Below, one piece after another: positions 54,153 through 62,838 of a stretch of DNA of 64,000 nucleotides (positions within the stretch are counted from its first letter, which is position 1; each line of letters begins with the position of its first letter). The notes beneath the pieces were generated by a model. That model saw only the letters and a list, made by a program, of their open reading frames with translations. It searched no databases and was not told the origin of the DNA. This stretch comes from Acetivibrio thermocellus ATCC 27405 (GTDB lineage: Bacteria; Bacillota; Clostridia; Acetivibrionales; Acetivibrionaceae), in NCBI RefSeq assembly GCF_000015865.1, contig NC_009012.1, forward strand, positions 558,001-622,000. The letters run 5' to 3'. The translations under genes were made by a program, and so were the position numbers.

Positions 54153-54782
54153 ATGGGAAGGTTTCACATTAAAAACATACTGTTGGGTATTGGAATGGGT
54201 TTGGTGCTTACGGCATTGACAGGTATTATTTATTCTGCCGGAAGGGAACCTCAAATGAGCAAAGAGGAAATAATGGCAAAGGCAAGGCAGTATGGCATGG
54301 TTCCAAGCAACGAGATAATTGAAGAATCTGAAAACGAACTGGTTGATGAGGAAGAAGCGGAGGTGGAGCCGGCCGGAAAACAGGTGGATAATGAAAATAT
54401 ACAGGTTCATGCGAGTGATGGCCTGGAAAACAACGAAGAAATGAAATCACAACCGACTCAAAATCCGGAAGTTACCAAAGATGCGCCGGTTCAACCAACC
54501 GCAAATCCGGATAATGCTGAAAATGTACAGATCCAGCCTGCATCAACTCCGGAGAACGTTGAAAAAAGACAGGTTAAAATAAAGATAGCTCCGGGGGATA
54601 ATTCGTATGTTATTTCCAAAAAGCTTGTTGAAGAAGGGTTGATAGATAATGCCAATTCCTTTATAAATGAAATCAGAGCAATGAAGCTTCAGACATCTAT
54701 ACAGGTGGGAGAATACACTATTGAGGAAGGAACTGATATTAAAACCATTATAAGAATAATTTGCAAAAGAAAAAAAATATAA
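54153..54782 (+). CDS. Membrane-anchored protein with C-terminal MltG/YceG-like domain
   Basis: A 209-residue protein with one N-terminal membrane segment (about 6-28), a Glu/Pro/Gln-rich spacer (about 50-135) and a C-terminal block of about 65 residues (GDNSYVISKKLVEEGLIDNANSFI...VGEYTIEEGTDIKTII). The block resembles the LysM-like part of MltG-type endolytic transglycosylases. The catalytic MltG domain itself is absent, so a peptidoglycan-binding role is more likely than an enzyme. The start chosen is ATG 54153 after GCGGGGGA. Last gene of the fla/che operon. Confidence 0.6.
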   Translation: MGRFHIKNILLGIGMGLVLTALTGIIYSAGREPQMSKEEIMAKARQYGMVPSNEIIEESENELVDEEEAEVEPAGKQVDNENIQVHASDGLENNEEMKSQPTQNPEVTKDAPVQPTANPDNAENVQIQPASTPENVEKRQVKIKIAPGDNSYVISKKLVEEGLIDNANSFINEIRAMKLQTSIQVGEYTIEEGTDIKTIIRIICKRKKI

Positions 54783-54826
54783 AGGAAGGCTTAATTATTC
54801 AAGGCTGATTATCAAAAACAGGGATT

Positions 54827-54862
54827 AAAAAAGAGCTTGATAAATTTAAGCTCTTTTTTATT
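54827..54862 (+). terminator. Terminator of the fla/che operon
   Basis: A perfect 12-bp stem (54827-54838 with 54848-54859), a 9-nt loop and a T-rich 3' arm. It marks the end of a transcription unit that starts near 19.7 kb. Confidence 0.88.
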
Positions 54863-55007
54863 TTGTGCAAATTTATTATGTGCAAAAATTCAAAGGGTAA
54901 AATTATTGTTTTGCGGCAATAATCGATAATGGGAAATATTTGTAATGCTTTCAGTTGATGTGTTATTATGTATCAAAATTAAAAGTTTCAGGAAAGAGGT
55001 GGATGGT

Positions 55008-55811
55008 TTGAGAAGCAAAATTATTGTACTTGCAGCCTTGATTCAGCTTATTTTATTTTCAGGATGCATGTCTTCAGAACTTGTTTTAGGACCAAAAAAG
55101 GAAGTAAGTTTGTACAGTGAAAAGATTGTAGAGGCCGGAGGGCCTTTAGTTTTGGACATTTTCTGTGATTCAGGCAACATTGAAATGTACACTTGGGATA
55201 AAGATGGAGTAAAGTTTGAAATGACAAAAAGGGTAAGAGGAACTGAAAGTGAAGAGATTTTGTCTCAAAAACTCAATAATTTCAATATTGACATAAACGA
55301 GAACGAAAATAAAATTATTTTCAAGTCGGAGTACAAAGGCAAAGATAAAAATCCCATTGACAAAAGCATTGATTTAAAAATATATGTTCCGAAAGCTGAA
55401 AAAACCTTAAACTTAAAACTGGATATCGGAAATATAAAATTCTACGACGATATCAAGGGAGTTTTAAACGCTGATATAAACATGGCAAATATGGAGATTA
55501 ACAGGTTTGTCGGTGTGGTGAATATCGAAGGGGATGTGGGAAACGTAAAAATATCCAGCGGCAAAATATCCGGAAAATCCAGTATAGTCAAGAACATAGG
55601 AAACATAAGCGTAAAGGCTGAATTTGAAGAAGGAGGAGATTATACTTTTAAAACCGGGACAGGAAATATTGATTTAATGCTTCCTTACGGCTCAAAAGTT
55701 TCTTTTGAAAGTGTGGGAGAGCTGGAGGTAAATGAATTTAATGACTTTAATCACTCTACAAAAGCAAAGGTGGAAACTTCGATGGGCAAAATTGCAATCA
55801 CGGGATATTAG
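55008..55811 (+). CDS. Lipoprotein with DUF4097-like beta repeats
   Basis: A 267-residue secreted lipoprotein with signal peptide and lipobox LFSGC (Cys at about 21). The mature part consists of repeating strands with GNI/GNV turns (for example DIGNIKFYDD, GDVGNVKISSG, NIGNISVKAEF, GTGNIDLM). This is the pattern of DUF4097/putative adhesin beta-solenoids. Function is unknown. The start is TTG 55008 after GAGGTGG; the longer frame from 54945 would bury the signal peptide. Confidence 0.75.
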   Translation: MRSKIIVLAALIQLILFSGCMSSELVLGPKKEVSLYSEKIVEAGGPLVLDIFCDSGNIEMYTWDKDGVKFEMTKRVRGTESEEILSQKLNNFNIDINENENKIIFKSEYKGKDKNPIDKSIDLKIYVPKAEKTLNLKLDIGNIKFYDDIKGVLNADINMANMEINRFVGVVNIEGDVGNVKISSGKISGKSSIVKNIGNISVKAEFEEGGDYTFKTGTGNIDLMLPYGSKVSFESVGELEVNEFNDFNHSTKAKVETSMGKIAITGY

Positions 55812-55962
55812 ATAAATTTTTATTTATTCCTAAGATATTTATGATATTTATATTTATGATATACTTTTGTTGAGGATTGAAATATGAAATGGGTTATATG
55901 TGATTAAATCCCTTGTGTTATGAATTGACGGTTGTTCGCGAAATAACGGCAGGAGGACAATT

Positions 55963-56514
55963 ATGAGAACTTTTGTAGCGGTTGATTTTAATACGGAATT
56001 GAAAAAAGAAATATTAAAACTTCAGACACAACTTAGAAATTTGGCTGTTTCGGGAAGATGGAAATATATTAACAATTTTCACCTTACCCTGAAATTTCTG
56101 GGTGAAATAGAAAAATCCAAGGTTCAAGATATTAAAAAAGGGCTTGATGAGGTATGTGGCAAAACCCAAAAATTTTGTCTTAATATAGACGGACTTGATT
56201 TTTTTCCGGGAAACGGCTGCCTTAGGGTGCTGTGGTTGAAGCTTGCCGGTGAGCTTGAAAGCCTTCACAGCCTTCAGTCGGAAATAGACATAATGTTGGA
56301 GAAACTGGGGTTTGAAAAGGAAAAAAGACGCTATGTGCCGCATGTAACCATAGCACAGGATGTGGTGTTCAACAAGGATTTTGAAGAAATTAAAGGTCTT
56401 GTTGGAAACTATCGGTTTGCAACAATTGAAGTTCAGAGCGTTAATCTTTTTAAAAGCGAGCAAATAGGTGGCAAACGGGTTTACACTCCGTTGACGGAGC
56501 ACAAGCTTGTTTAG
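55963..56514 (+). CDS. thpR: RNA 2',3'-cyclic phosphodiesterase (2H family)
   Basis: A two-histidine phosphoesterase of the LigT/ThpR family, 183 residues, acting on RNA 2',3'-cyclic phosphates. Both HxT motifs are present: HLT at 40-42 (FHLTLKFLG) and HVT at 127-129 (YVPHVTIAQ). Length is normal. GGAGGA precedes the ATG. It stands alone between two lipoprotein genes. Confidence 0.93.
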   Translation: MRTFVAVDFNTELKKEILKLQTQLRNLAVSGRWKYINNFHLTLKFLGEIEKSKVQDIKKGLDEVCGKTQKFCLNIDGLDFFPGNGCLRVLWLKLAGELESLHSLQSEIDIMLEKLGFEKEKRRYVPHVTIAQDVVFNKDFEEIKGLVGNYRFATIEVQSVNLFKSEQIGGKRVYTPLTEHKLV

Positions 56515-56615
56515 TTGACAAGATATGCAGAGTGGAGTAAAATTAGCCGTGGATGCTACTTTAGTTTTTTCTAATCTGATTATGGTTAATTTTAATATAA
56601 AAAAGGAGATTTAAC

Positions 56616-57851
56616 ATGAGAAAAAAATATGTAGCATTGGCGGTAATTGTTTTTCTTATAGGAATTTCAGCTCTTGGTGGCTGTAATTTCAGATCTGACA
56701 GTGTTGCCGTTGTAAATGAGAAAAATACCGGCACTTATGAAAATGATTTGGATCAAAAGAAAGTAGCGGATGCTGCAAAAGACGGCACAGTTGGTACTGT
56801 AAGTGAAACTGTTTACAGCACCGTCCAACCCACGGCAACTCCCGAAAAAGAGTTAAAGATTGTTGCGGTGGGAGACATTCTTTTGGGCCGGGGTGTGGGC
56901 ATGAGGCTTAAAAACGGCAATAAAGACTTTACATATCCTTTTCTTGAGGTCAGGGACATCCTAAGGAAAGGGGACGTTGTGTTTGGCAATCTGGAAGAGC
57001 CCATTACATCAAGCACTCATTCCCTTACAGGCATAAAAGAAGGCGGAAAATATGTGCTCAAAAATGATGTTGAGGCGATAGAGGGGATTAAGTATGCCGG
57101 ATTTAATTTGATGAACCTTGCGAACAACCACATACTTGATTATTATGAGCGCGGGCTGTTTGATACGATGGATATTTTGGATAAAAACGGTATCAAGTAT
57201 GCCGGAGCGGGAAGAAATTTGGAAGAAGCCAGAAAGCCCGCAATAATGGAAGTAAAGAGCATGAAAGTGGGAATGCTGGCTTACACCGATATGGCGGAAA
57301 TTGTGTACAAGGGCAATCCGAACTACAAGTTTGCGGCCGGAGAGGACAAGCCGGGGGTTGCACCAAGACCTTTGAAATTTGACGATTCCATAAAAAAAGA
57401 CATAGAAGAGTTACGGAGCAAGGTGGATATTTTAATTGTTTCACTTCACTGGGGAGTGGAGGAAAGCTTTGAAGTTCTGCCTGAACAGAGGGAATTTGCC
57501 CACAGTCTTATAGATAACGGAGTGGATGTAATATTGGGACACCATCCCCACCAGTTCCAAGGTATAGAAATCTACAAGGGCAAACCTGTTTTCTACAGTC
57601 TGGGTAATTTTATTTTTGATCAGAACGATCCCGAAAACCAGGAGTCCTTTATTGTGACACTTGATTACAAAGGCAGCAGACTGACAGGAATAGAGGCTGT
57701 ACCCGTGAGAACAATCGGAAAAATACAGGTAGTTCCTCAAAAAGGAGATGAAGCAAAACCTATTTTGGAAAGAGAGAAAAATTTATGTAATAGGCTTGAT
57801 ACAAACTGCATTATAAAAGATGACAAATTATATTTTGAAATTGGAAAATAA
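56616..57851 (+). CDS. CapA-family lipoprotein (calcineurin-like metallophosphatase fold)
   Basis: A 411-residue lipoprotein with lipobox ALGGC (Cys at about 23), a short disordered spacer and a CapA/PgsA-type domain. Visible blocks are VGDILLGRGV (about 86-95), NLEEPIT, LANNHILDY, HWGVE and GHHPHQFQGIE. PGA-capsule CapA is the named member, but many homologues occur without capsule genes, as here, where no capB or capC is seen. The true substrate is unknown. AAGGAG precedes the ATG. Confidence 0.88.
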   Translation: MRKKYVALAVIVFLIGISALGGCNFRSDSVAVVNEKNTGTYENDLDQKKVADAAKDGTVGTVSETVYSTVQPTATPEKELKIVAVGDILLGRGVGMRLKNGNKDFTYPFLEVRDILRKGDVVFGNLEEPITSSTHSLTGIKEGGKYVLKNDVEAIEGIKYAGFNLMNLANNHILDYYERGLFDTMDILDKNGIKYAGAGRNLEEARKPAIMEVKSMKVGMLAYTDMAEIVYKGNPNYKFAAGEDKPGVAPRPLKFDDSIKKDIEELRSKVDILIVSLHWGVEESFEVLPEQREFAHSLIDNGVDVILGHHPHQFQGIEIYKGKPVFYSLGNFIFDQNDPENQESFIVTLDYKGSRLTGIEAVPVRTIGKIQVVPQKGDEAKPILEREKNLCNRLDTNCIIKDDKLYFEIGK

Positions 57852-57903
57852 TGATAATATAATTAAGTTGGACGTATTTTGACAAAATAAAATCATAAAG
57901 TGG

Positions 57904-57931
57904 TTGCATTTGTCGAGATTTGTGATATCAT
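57904..57931 (+). promoter_or_regulatory. Candidate sigma-A promoter of pflB
   Basis: TTGCAT (57904-57909), a 16-nt spacer and TATCAT (57926-57931). Reasonable boxes in a long gap before a highly expressed gene type. Prediction only; a start nearer the gene is possible. Confidence 0.4.
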
Positions 57932-58041
57932 TGGATAGTAAATTATATTTTAGGTTAAAAATGGAAAAATAGTTTTTTATTTAAACTTTATTTTTAAACT
58001 TTATTTAAAATATCAAAATAATTGCCTTTGTATTTTACTTA

Positions 58042-58067
58042 TTGTACAATATATTTGTACAATATAT
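58042..58067 (+). repeat. Tandem 13-bp repeat with TTGTACAA palindromes
   Basis: TTGTACAATATAT occurs twice in direct succession. Each copy holds the perfect palindrome TTGTACAA, with centres 13 bp apart. It lies about 170 nt upstream of pflB and could be a regulator binding site. Confidence 0.7.
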
Positions 58068-58236
58068 TAAGGAAAAAAATACTTTTGTAGCGACTTAAAA
58101 GTCAATTGAATGGACCAATAAAGGACCTTTTCAAATTTGTCAAGGTATTTTAGGACAATTTTTTTTATTTTGGATATTGTTCTTGTTTATTGGGTAAATA
58201 TATAGTGACATTTTAGATTTGAAAGGGATGAGAAGG

Positions 58237-60465
58237 ATGGATGCATGGCGCGGATTTAATAAAGGCAACTGGTGCCAGGAAATTGACGTTCGTGATTTTA
58301 TAATTAGAAATTATACTCCTTATGAAGGCGATGAAAGCTTTCTTGTAGGACCTACGGATAGAACGCGGAAACTTTGGGAGAAGGTTTCCGAACTGTTAAA
58401 GAAAGAACGGGAGAACGGCGGGGTATTGGATGTTGATACCCATACAATTTCAACGATTACGTCTCATAAACCTGGATATATAGATAAAGAACTTGAAGTT
58501 ATTGTCGGGCTTCAGACGGATGAGCCTTTAAAAAGAGCCATAATGCCGTTTGGCGGTATACGTATGGTGATTAAGGGAGCCGAAGCTTATGGCCACAGTG
58601 TGGACCCTCAGGTTGTTGAAATATTCACAAAGTACAGAAAGACTCATAACCAGGGAGTTTATGATGTATATACTCCCGAAATGAGAAAAGCCAAAAAAGC
58701 CGGGATTATTACAGGACTTCCCGACGCATACGGCAGAGGAAGAATAATTGGCGATTACAGAAGGGTTGCACTTTATGGCGTTGACAGGCTGATTGCTGAA
58801 AAAGAGAAAGAAATGGCAAGTCTTGAAAGAGATTACATTGACTATGAGACTGTTCGAGACAGAGAAGAAATAAGCGAGCAGATTAAATCTTTAAAACAAC
58901 TTAAAGAAATGGCTTTAAGTTACGGTTTTGACATATCTTGTCCTGCAAAGGATGCCAGAGAAGCCTTTCAATGGTTGTATTTTGCATATCTTGCAGCAGT
59001 CAAGGAACAGAACGGCGCGGCAATGAGTATTGGAAGAATTTCGACTTTCCTTGACATATACATTGAAAGGGATCTCAAAGAAGGAAAACTCACGGAGGAG
59101 TTGGCTCAGGAACTGGTTGACCAGCTGGTTATAAAGCTGAGAATTGTGAGATTTTTGAGAACTCCTGAGTATGAAAAGCTCTTCAGCGGAGACCCCACTT
59201 GGGTAACCGAAAGTATCGGAGGTATGGCGCTGGATGGAAGAACGCTGGTTACAAAATCTTCGTTCAGGTTTTTGCACACTCTTTTCAACCTGGGACATGC
59301 ACCGGAGCCCAACCTTACAGTACTTTGGTCCGTCAATCTTCCCGAAGGCTTTAAAAAGTACTGTGCAAAGGTATCAATTCATTCAAGCTCCATCCAGTAT
59401 GAAAGCGACGACATAATGAGGAAACACTGGGGAGACGATTATGGAATAGCATGCTGTGTTTCTGCTATGAGAATTGGAAAACAGATGCAGTTCTTCGGTG
59501 CAAGATGCAATCTTGCAAAAGCTCTTCTTTACGCTATTAACGGCGGAAAGGATGAAATGACGGGAGAACAGATTGCTCCGATGTTTGCACCGGTGGAAAC
59601 CGAATACCTTGATTACGAGGACGTAATGAAGAGGTTTGACATGGTGCTTGACTGGGTGGCAAGGCTTTATATGAACACCCTCAATATAATTCACTACATG
59701 CATGACAAATATGCCTATGAGGCGCTGCAGATGGCATTGCATGACAAAGACGTGTTCAGGACGATGGCATGCGGAATAGCCGGTTTGTCTGTGGTGGCAG
59801 ACTCCCTTAGCGCGATAAAATATGCAAAGGTTAAACCGATACGCAATGAAAACAACCTCGTTGTTGACTACGAAGTTGAGGGTGATTATCCTAAATTCGG
59901 AAATAACGACGAACGTGTTGATGAAATTGCAGTGCAAGTAGTAAAAATGTTCATGAACAAGCTTAGAAAGCAAAGGGCTTACAGAAGTGCCACTCCGACC
60001 CTTTCCATACTTACCATAACTTCAAACGTGGTATATGGAAAGAAAACCGGAAACACTCCTGACGGCAGAAAAGCTGGAGAACCTTTGGCGCCGGGAGCAA
60101 ATCCGATGCATGGAAGGGATATAAACGGAGCATTGGCTGTACTGAACAGTATTGCGAAGCTTCCCTATGAATATGCCCAGGACGGCATTTCATATACTTT
60201 CTCCATAATTCCAAAAGCTCTGGGAAGAGACGAGGAAACCAGAATAAACAATCTTAAATCAATGCTTGACGGATATTTCAAGCAGGGCGGCCACCACATA
60301 AATGTAAATGTGTTTGAAAAAGAGACACTGTTAGATGCCATGGAACATCCGGAAAAATATCCACAACTTACCATAAGAGTGTCCGGGTATGCAGTGAACT
60401 TTATAAAGCTTACACGGGAGCAACAGCTGGATGTTATTAACAGAACGATTCACGGAAAGATTTAA
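58237..60465 (+). CDS. pflB: Pyruvate formate-lyase
   Basis: Glycyl-radical enzyme that converts pyruvate and CoA to formate and acetyl-CoA in anaerobic metabolism. The 742 residues contain the two adjacent active-site cysteines (Cys406-Cys407 in GIACCVSAM) and the radical glycine Gly717 in the C-terminal RVSGYAVNF motif. The start chosen is ATG 58237, 9 nt after AAAGGGA; TTG 58219 is in frame but on the binding site. The activating enzyme follows after 26 nt. Confidence 0.97.
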   Translation: MDAWRGFNKGNWCQEIDVRDFIIRNYTPYEGDESFLVGPTDRTRKLWEKVSELLKKERENGGVLDVDTHTISTITSHKPGYIDKELEVIVGLQTDEPLKRAIMPFGGIRMVIKGAEAYGHSVDPQVVEIFTKYRKTHNQGVYDVYTPEMRKAKKAGIITGLPDAYGRGRIIGDYRRVALYGVDRLIAEKEKEMASLERDYIDYETVRDREEISEQIKSLKQLKEMALSYGFDISCPAKDAREAFQWLYFAYLAAVKEQNGAAMSIGRISTFLDIYIERDLKEGKLTEELAQELVDQLVIKLRIVRFLRTPEYEKLFSGDPTWVTESIGGMALDGRTLVTKSSFRFLHTLFNLGHAPEPNLTVLWSVNLPEGFKKYCAKVSIHSSSIQYESDDIMRKHWGDDYGIACCVSAMRIGKQMQFFGARCNLAKALLYAINGGKDEMTGEQIAPMFAPVETEYLDYEDVMKRFDMVLDWVARLYMNTLNIIHYMHDKYAYEALQMALHDKDVFRTMACGIAGLSVVADSLSAIKYAKVKPIRNENNLVVDYEVEGDYPKFGNNDERVDEIAVQVVKMFMNKLRKQRAYRSATPTLSILTITSNVVYGKKTGNTPDGRKAGEPLAPGANPMHGRDINGALAVLNSIAKLPYEYAQDGISYTFSIIPKALGRDEETRINNLKSMLDGYFKQGGHHINVNVFEKETLLDAMEHPEKYPQLTIRVSGYAVNFIKLTREQQLDVINRTIHGKI

Positions 60466-60491
60466 TTAAAAGTAATAGAAGGGACGGGGCA

Positions 60492-61208
60492 ATGACATTA
60501 AAGGGCAGGATACACTCATTTGAATCTTTTGGGACACTGGACGGACCGGGTATAAGATTTGTGGTTTTCATGCAGGGCTGTCCCTTGCGTTGTATATATT
60601 GCCACAACAGGGATACCTGGGATGTTAATGCGGGGAGTGAGTACACTCCCCGGCAAGTAATTGATGAAATGATGAAATACATAGACTATATAAAGGTCTC
60701 CGGAGGCGGAATAACTGTTACCGGCGGGGAGCCTGTTCTCCAGGCCGATTTTGTGGCCGAGGTGTTCAGACTTGCAAAAGAGCAGGGAGTGCATACGGCG
60801 CTGGATACCAATGGATTTGCTGACATAGAGAAGGTTGAAAGGCTTATAAAATACACCGATCTTGTATTGCTGGATATAAAGCATGCCCGGGAGGATAAAC
60901 ATAAGATAATTACCGGTGTGTCCAACGAAAAAATCAAGCGTTTTGCGCTGTATCTTTCGGACCAGGGAGTGCCTATCTGGATAAGATATGTCCTTGTCCC
61001 CGGATATACCGACGATGAAGATGACCTTAAAATGGCGGCTGATTTCATAAAAAAGCTTAAAACGGTGGAAAAAATCGAAGTTCTTCCTTATCACAACATG
61101 GGAGCATACAAATGGGAAAAACTTGGTCAGAAATACATGCTTGAAGGAGTAAAGGGGCCGAGTGCGCAAGAGGTGGAAAAAGCAAAGAGGATTCTGTCAG
61201 GCAAATAA
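60492..61208 (+). CDS. pflA: Pyruvate formate-lyase activating enzyme
   Basis: Radical SAM enzyme that installs the glycyl radical on PflB, 238 residues. The [4Fe-4S] cluster cysteines are Cys30, Cys34 and Cys37 (CPLRCIYC). The N-terminal GTLDGPGIRF and the GGEP-type motif VTGGEPVLQ are typical of the family. GAAGGGACGGGG precedes the ATG. Its stop codon lies inside the shared terminator. Confidence 0.96.
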   Translation: MTLKGRIHSFESFGTLDGPGIRFVVFMQGCPLRCIYCHNRDTWDVNAGSEYTPRQVIDEMMKYIDYIKVSGGGITVTGGEPVLQADFVAEVFRLAKEQGVHTALDTNGFADIEKVERLIKYTDLVLLDIKHAREDKHKIITGVSNEKIKRFALYLSDQGVPIWIRYVLVPGYTDDEDDLKMAADFIKKLKTVEKIEVLPYHNMGAYKWEKLGQKYMLEGVKGPSAQEVEKAKRILSGK

Positions 61209-61241
61209 TAAAAGCTTTTTTCTTTTATTATTTGCTTTTTT
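61201..61241. terminator. Bidirectional terminator shared by pflA and the convergent exonuclease gene
   Basis: A perfect 14-bp stem (61201-61214 with 61222-61235) and a 7-nt loop, followed by T on the + strand and preceded by A on the other side. It overlaps the stop codons of both convergent genes, so each gene's last codons form one arm. Confidence 0.88.
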
Positions 61242-61875
61242 CTATTACCAATTTGCTTTGCTTAAGTTTAGGTTTGGTTTTGATGAGTTTTTTAATGTTT
61301 CTTTTATATTTATCTTTTATATGAACAGTGTTGTAAACTTCCAAATCCAGTTTGTCAAATATTGATTTAAAAATCTTTGCCGTATACTGGGCGTCAGTTA
61401 ATGCCCGGTGAAGATTTTCGTCTATTTCAACTCCAATCAAGGCCAGAGCATTTTCAAGGCTGTATCTTTGACCCGACGGCAGATGATAAATTGCTGAAAA
61501 CTGTTTTTGAATGTCAATGTTTCTTTTAAGCCAGTCAATTTTTATTCTGTTGAATTTACAGTTCAATATCAGATTGAGTACATCGTCGTGGCCCCAACTG
61601 ATTAGAAGATAGTCGTCTCCAATCCATCGAATAAATTGTTTTATGACATTTCTGAAACTGTCCGCACTGTTAATTTGCTCCTGAGTAATTTTGGTTTTTT
61701 GCTTAACCACGGAAAAAAGTTTTTTAAAGTATTTTGGCTTGATGAAAGAGCTAAACATGCCTATTTCCTGCAGGTTTTCATTCAGCTTTATTGCCCCAAT
61801 CTCAATAATTTCATTGGGAATACTGCTTTTAAAGGGTTTACTGTTAAGTTCCAGGTCATATACTATGTAATTCAT
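61228..61875 (-). CDS. DEDDh-family 3'-5' exonuclease
   Basis: A 215-residue protein with the exonuclease fold of the DnaQ/RNase T superfamily. The catalytic residues are visible: Asp7 and Glu9 (VYDLEL), Asp in SWGHDDVLNL, and His plus Asp in HRALTDAQYT near residue 160. The C-terminus is very basic, which suits nucleic-acid binding. It resembles the KapD/ERI-like group; the substrate (DNA or RNA) cannot be told. It is convergent with pflA. Confidence 0.85.
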   Translation of the reverse strand: MNYIVYDLELNSKPFKSSIPNEIIEIGAIKLNENLQEIGMFSSFIKPKYFKKLFSVVKQKTKITQEQINSADSFRNVIKQFIRWIGDDYLLISWGHDDVLNLILNCKFNRIKIDWLKRNIDIQKQFSAIYHLPSGQRYSLENALALIGVEIDENLHRALTDAQYTAKIFKSIFDKLDLEVYNTVHIKDKYKRNIKKLIKTKPKLKQSKLVIEKSK

Positions 61876-62130
61876 GCGCTTATCTCTACTTTCTTTTTAG
61901 TTTTTAATTTGTTTTTAATTAAATCTGTCGATGGTCATTGAAATTATGTTCAAAACCAGGTTTATTTATAATCTATTATGTTATGAAAAACCGTGTTTTA
62001 TAACTTTAGGGACAATGGTATTTTAAGCTATACAGCATTATTTGTCCATACCTGGGTTAACATATTATCACTGAAAAAGGGAGATTATATATTTGTAATA
62101 CTTTTTATTATTAAATTTGGAGTGGTGTTC

Positions 62131-62541
62131 ATGAAGTTAAAATTTGGCGTAATAATTCTTGCAGTTTTTTTACTTGCAGGCTGCAGCTCCAATATAAATT
62201 ATGATGACAAAAATAATGTTGAATTTACAAGGCTTAACCAGGAGAATACACTTGATGTGGGTTCTGATCAAATCAGGATACTGAGTGCCAATACAACAGT
62301 GGGCTATGAAGAATATGCAAGCATCAGCATAATCGGTAAACCCGAGGAAACATATACCATAACGTCAAGATACAAATGGGGCGGAGAAGATGTCACTGTC
62401 GTTGAGAAAAGGAAGGCAAACAGAGACGGAGTTGCGACATGGGTGTGGAAGGTGCGGTCAAACACAATACCGGGAACTTATCCGATAGTAATAACCGGGG
62501 GAAATCAGCGGATTGAAACATCCTATACGGTCCGGCCGTAG
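62131..62541 (+). CDS. Small lipoprotein, unknown
   Basis: A 136-residue lipoprotein with signal peptide and lipobox LLAGC (Cys at about 18). The mature part is a single predicted beta-sandwich-like domain (ILSANTTVGYEEYASISIIGKP...TWVWKVRSNTIPGTYPIVITGG), which recalls Ig-like or invasion-type folds. No named family is recognised. The start is ATG 62131 after GGAGTGG. The longer frame from 61993 places the signal peptide internally and is unlikely. Confidence 0.75.
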   Translation: MKLKFGVIILAVFLLAGCSSNINYDDKNNVEFTRLNQENTLDVGSDQIRILSANTTVGYEEYASISIIGKPEETYTITSRYKWGGEDVTVVEKRKANRDGVATWVWKVRSNTIPGTYPIVITGGNQRIETSYTVRP

Positions 62542-62569
62542 ATAAGAAAACAGTAGATAAGAAAACAAT

Positions 62570-62612
62570 AAAAAACTATTACACAATTAAAAATTGTTGT
62601 AATAGTTTTTTA
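62570..62612. terminator. Bidirectional terminator between the lipoprotein gene and oadG
   Basis: A stem of about 19 bp with one bulge (62570-62588 with 62592-62611) and a 3-nt loop, with A and T runs on either side. It can serve both convergent units. Confidence 0.85.
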
Positions 62613-62659
62613 TTTAAACTAATATAACTTAAATTTACTAATTATAAACAATTTAAACA

Positions 62660-62821
62660 TTAAACGTTGTCAGGATTTGAGTTCTCTTTATCAAATTTAT
62701 TGCAAAAATATAGCAAGAGTTTCGTTATAATATAAAATAATATTAAAACGGTAAATACTCCAGCAAGTCCTAACAAAGCTACATTGATACCACTGGAGAA
62801 TGCTTCCCAATTTATTTTCAT
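62660..62821 (-). CDS. OadG-like small membrane subunit of a sodium-pump decarboxylase
   Basis: A 53-residue protein, MKINWEAFSSGINVALLGLA at its N-terminus, with one membrane helix (about 13-38) and a short charged tail. The start lies 10 nt after AAGGGG on the minus strand and 17 nt after the oadB stop. Sodium-pump decarboxylases have a small gamma subunit with just this layout (one N-terminal helix, GLAGVFTVLILF type). Identification rests on the helix pattern and adjacency to oadB. Its short length means it is easily missed. Confidence 0.72.
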   Translation of the reverse strand: MKINWEAFSSGINVALLGLAGVFTVLILFYIITKLLLYFCNKFDKENSNPDNV

Positions 62822-62838
62822 TAAAAATCATCCCCTTT

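Larger units (their letters stand above)
57852..58236 (+). other. Regulatory region upstream of pflB
   Basis: 385 nt without a gene, very A/T-rich. It contains a promoter candidate (57904-57931), the palindrome ATTTTGACAAAAT (about 57876-57888), an A/T-rich direct repeat of AAACTTTATTT near 57985-58010, and the tandem TTGTACAA element (58042-58067). No Rex-type site (TTGTTAA-N4-TTAACAA) was recognised. The leader from the promoter candidate would be about 300 nt. Confidence 0.5.

Noticed and set aside
57878-57960. Rex-repressor site upstream of pflB
   Set aside because: ATTTTGACAAAAT and TTTGTGATATCA only loosely resemble the TTGTTAA-N4-TTAACAA pattern; not enough to claim.
61993-62130. Longer N-terminus for the small lipoprotein
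   Set aside because: It would place a clear lipoprotein signal peptide 46 residues inside the protein, and ATG 62131 has its own ribosome-binding site.
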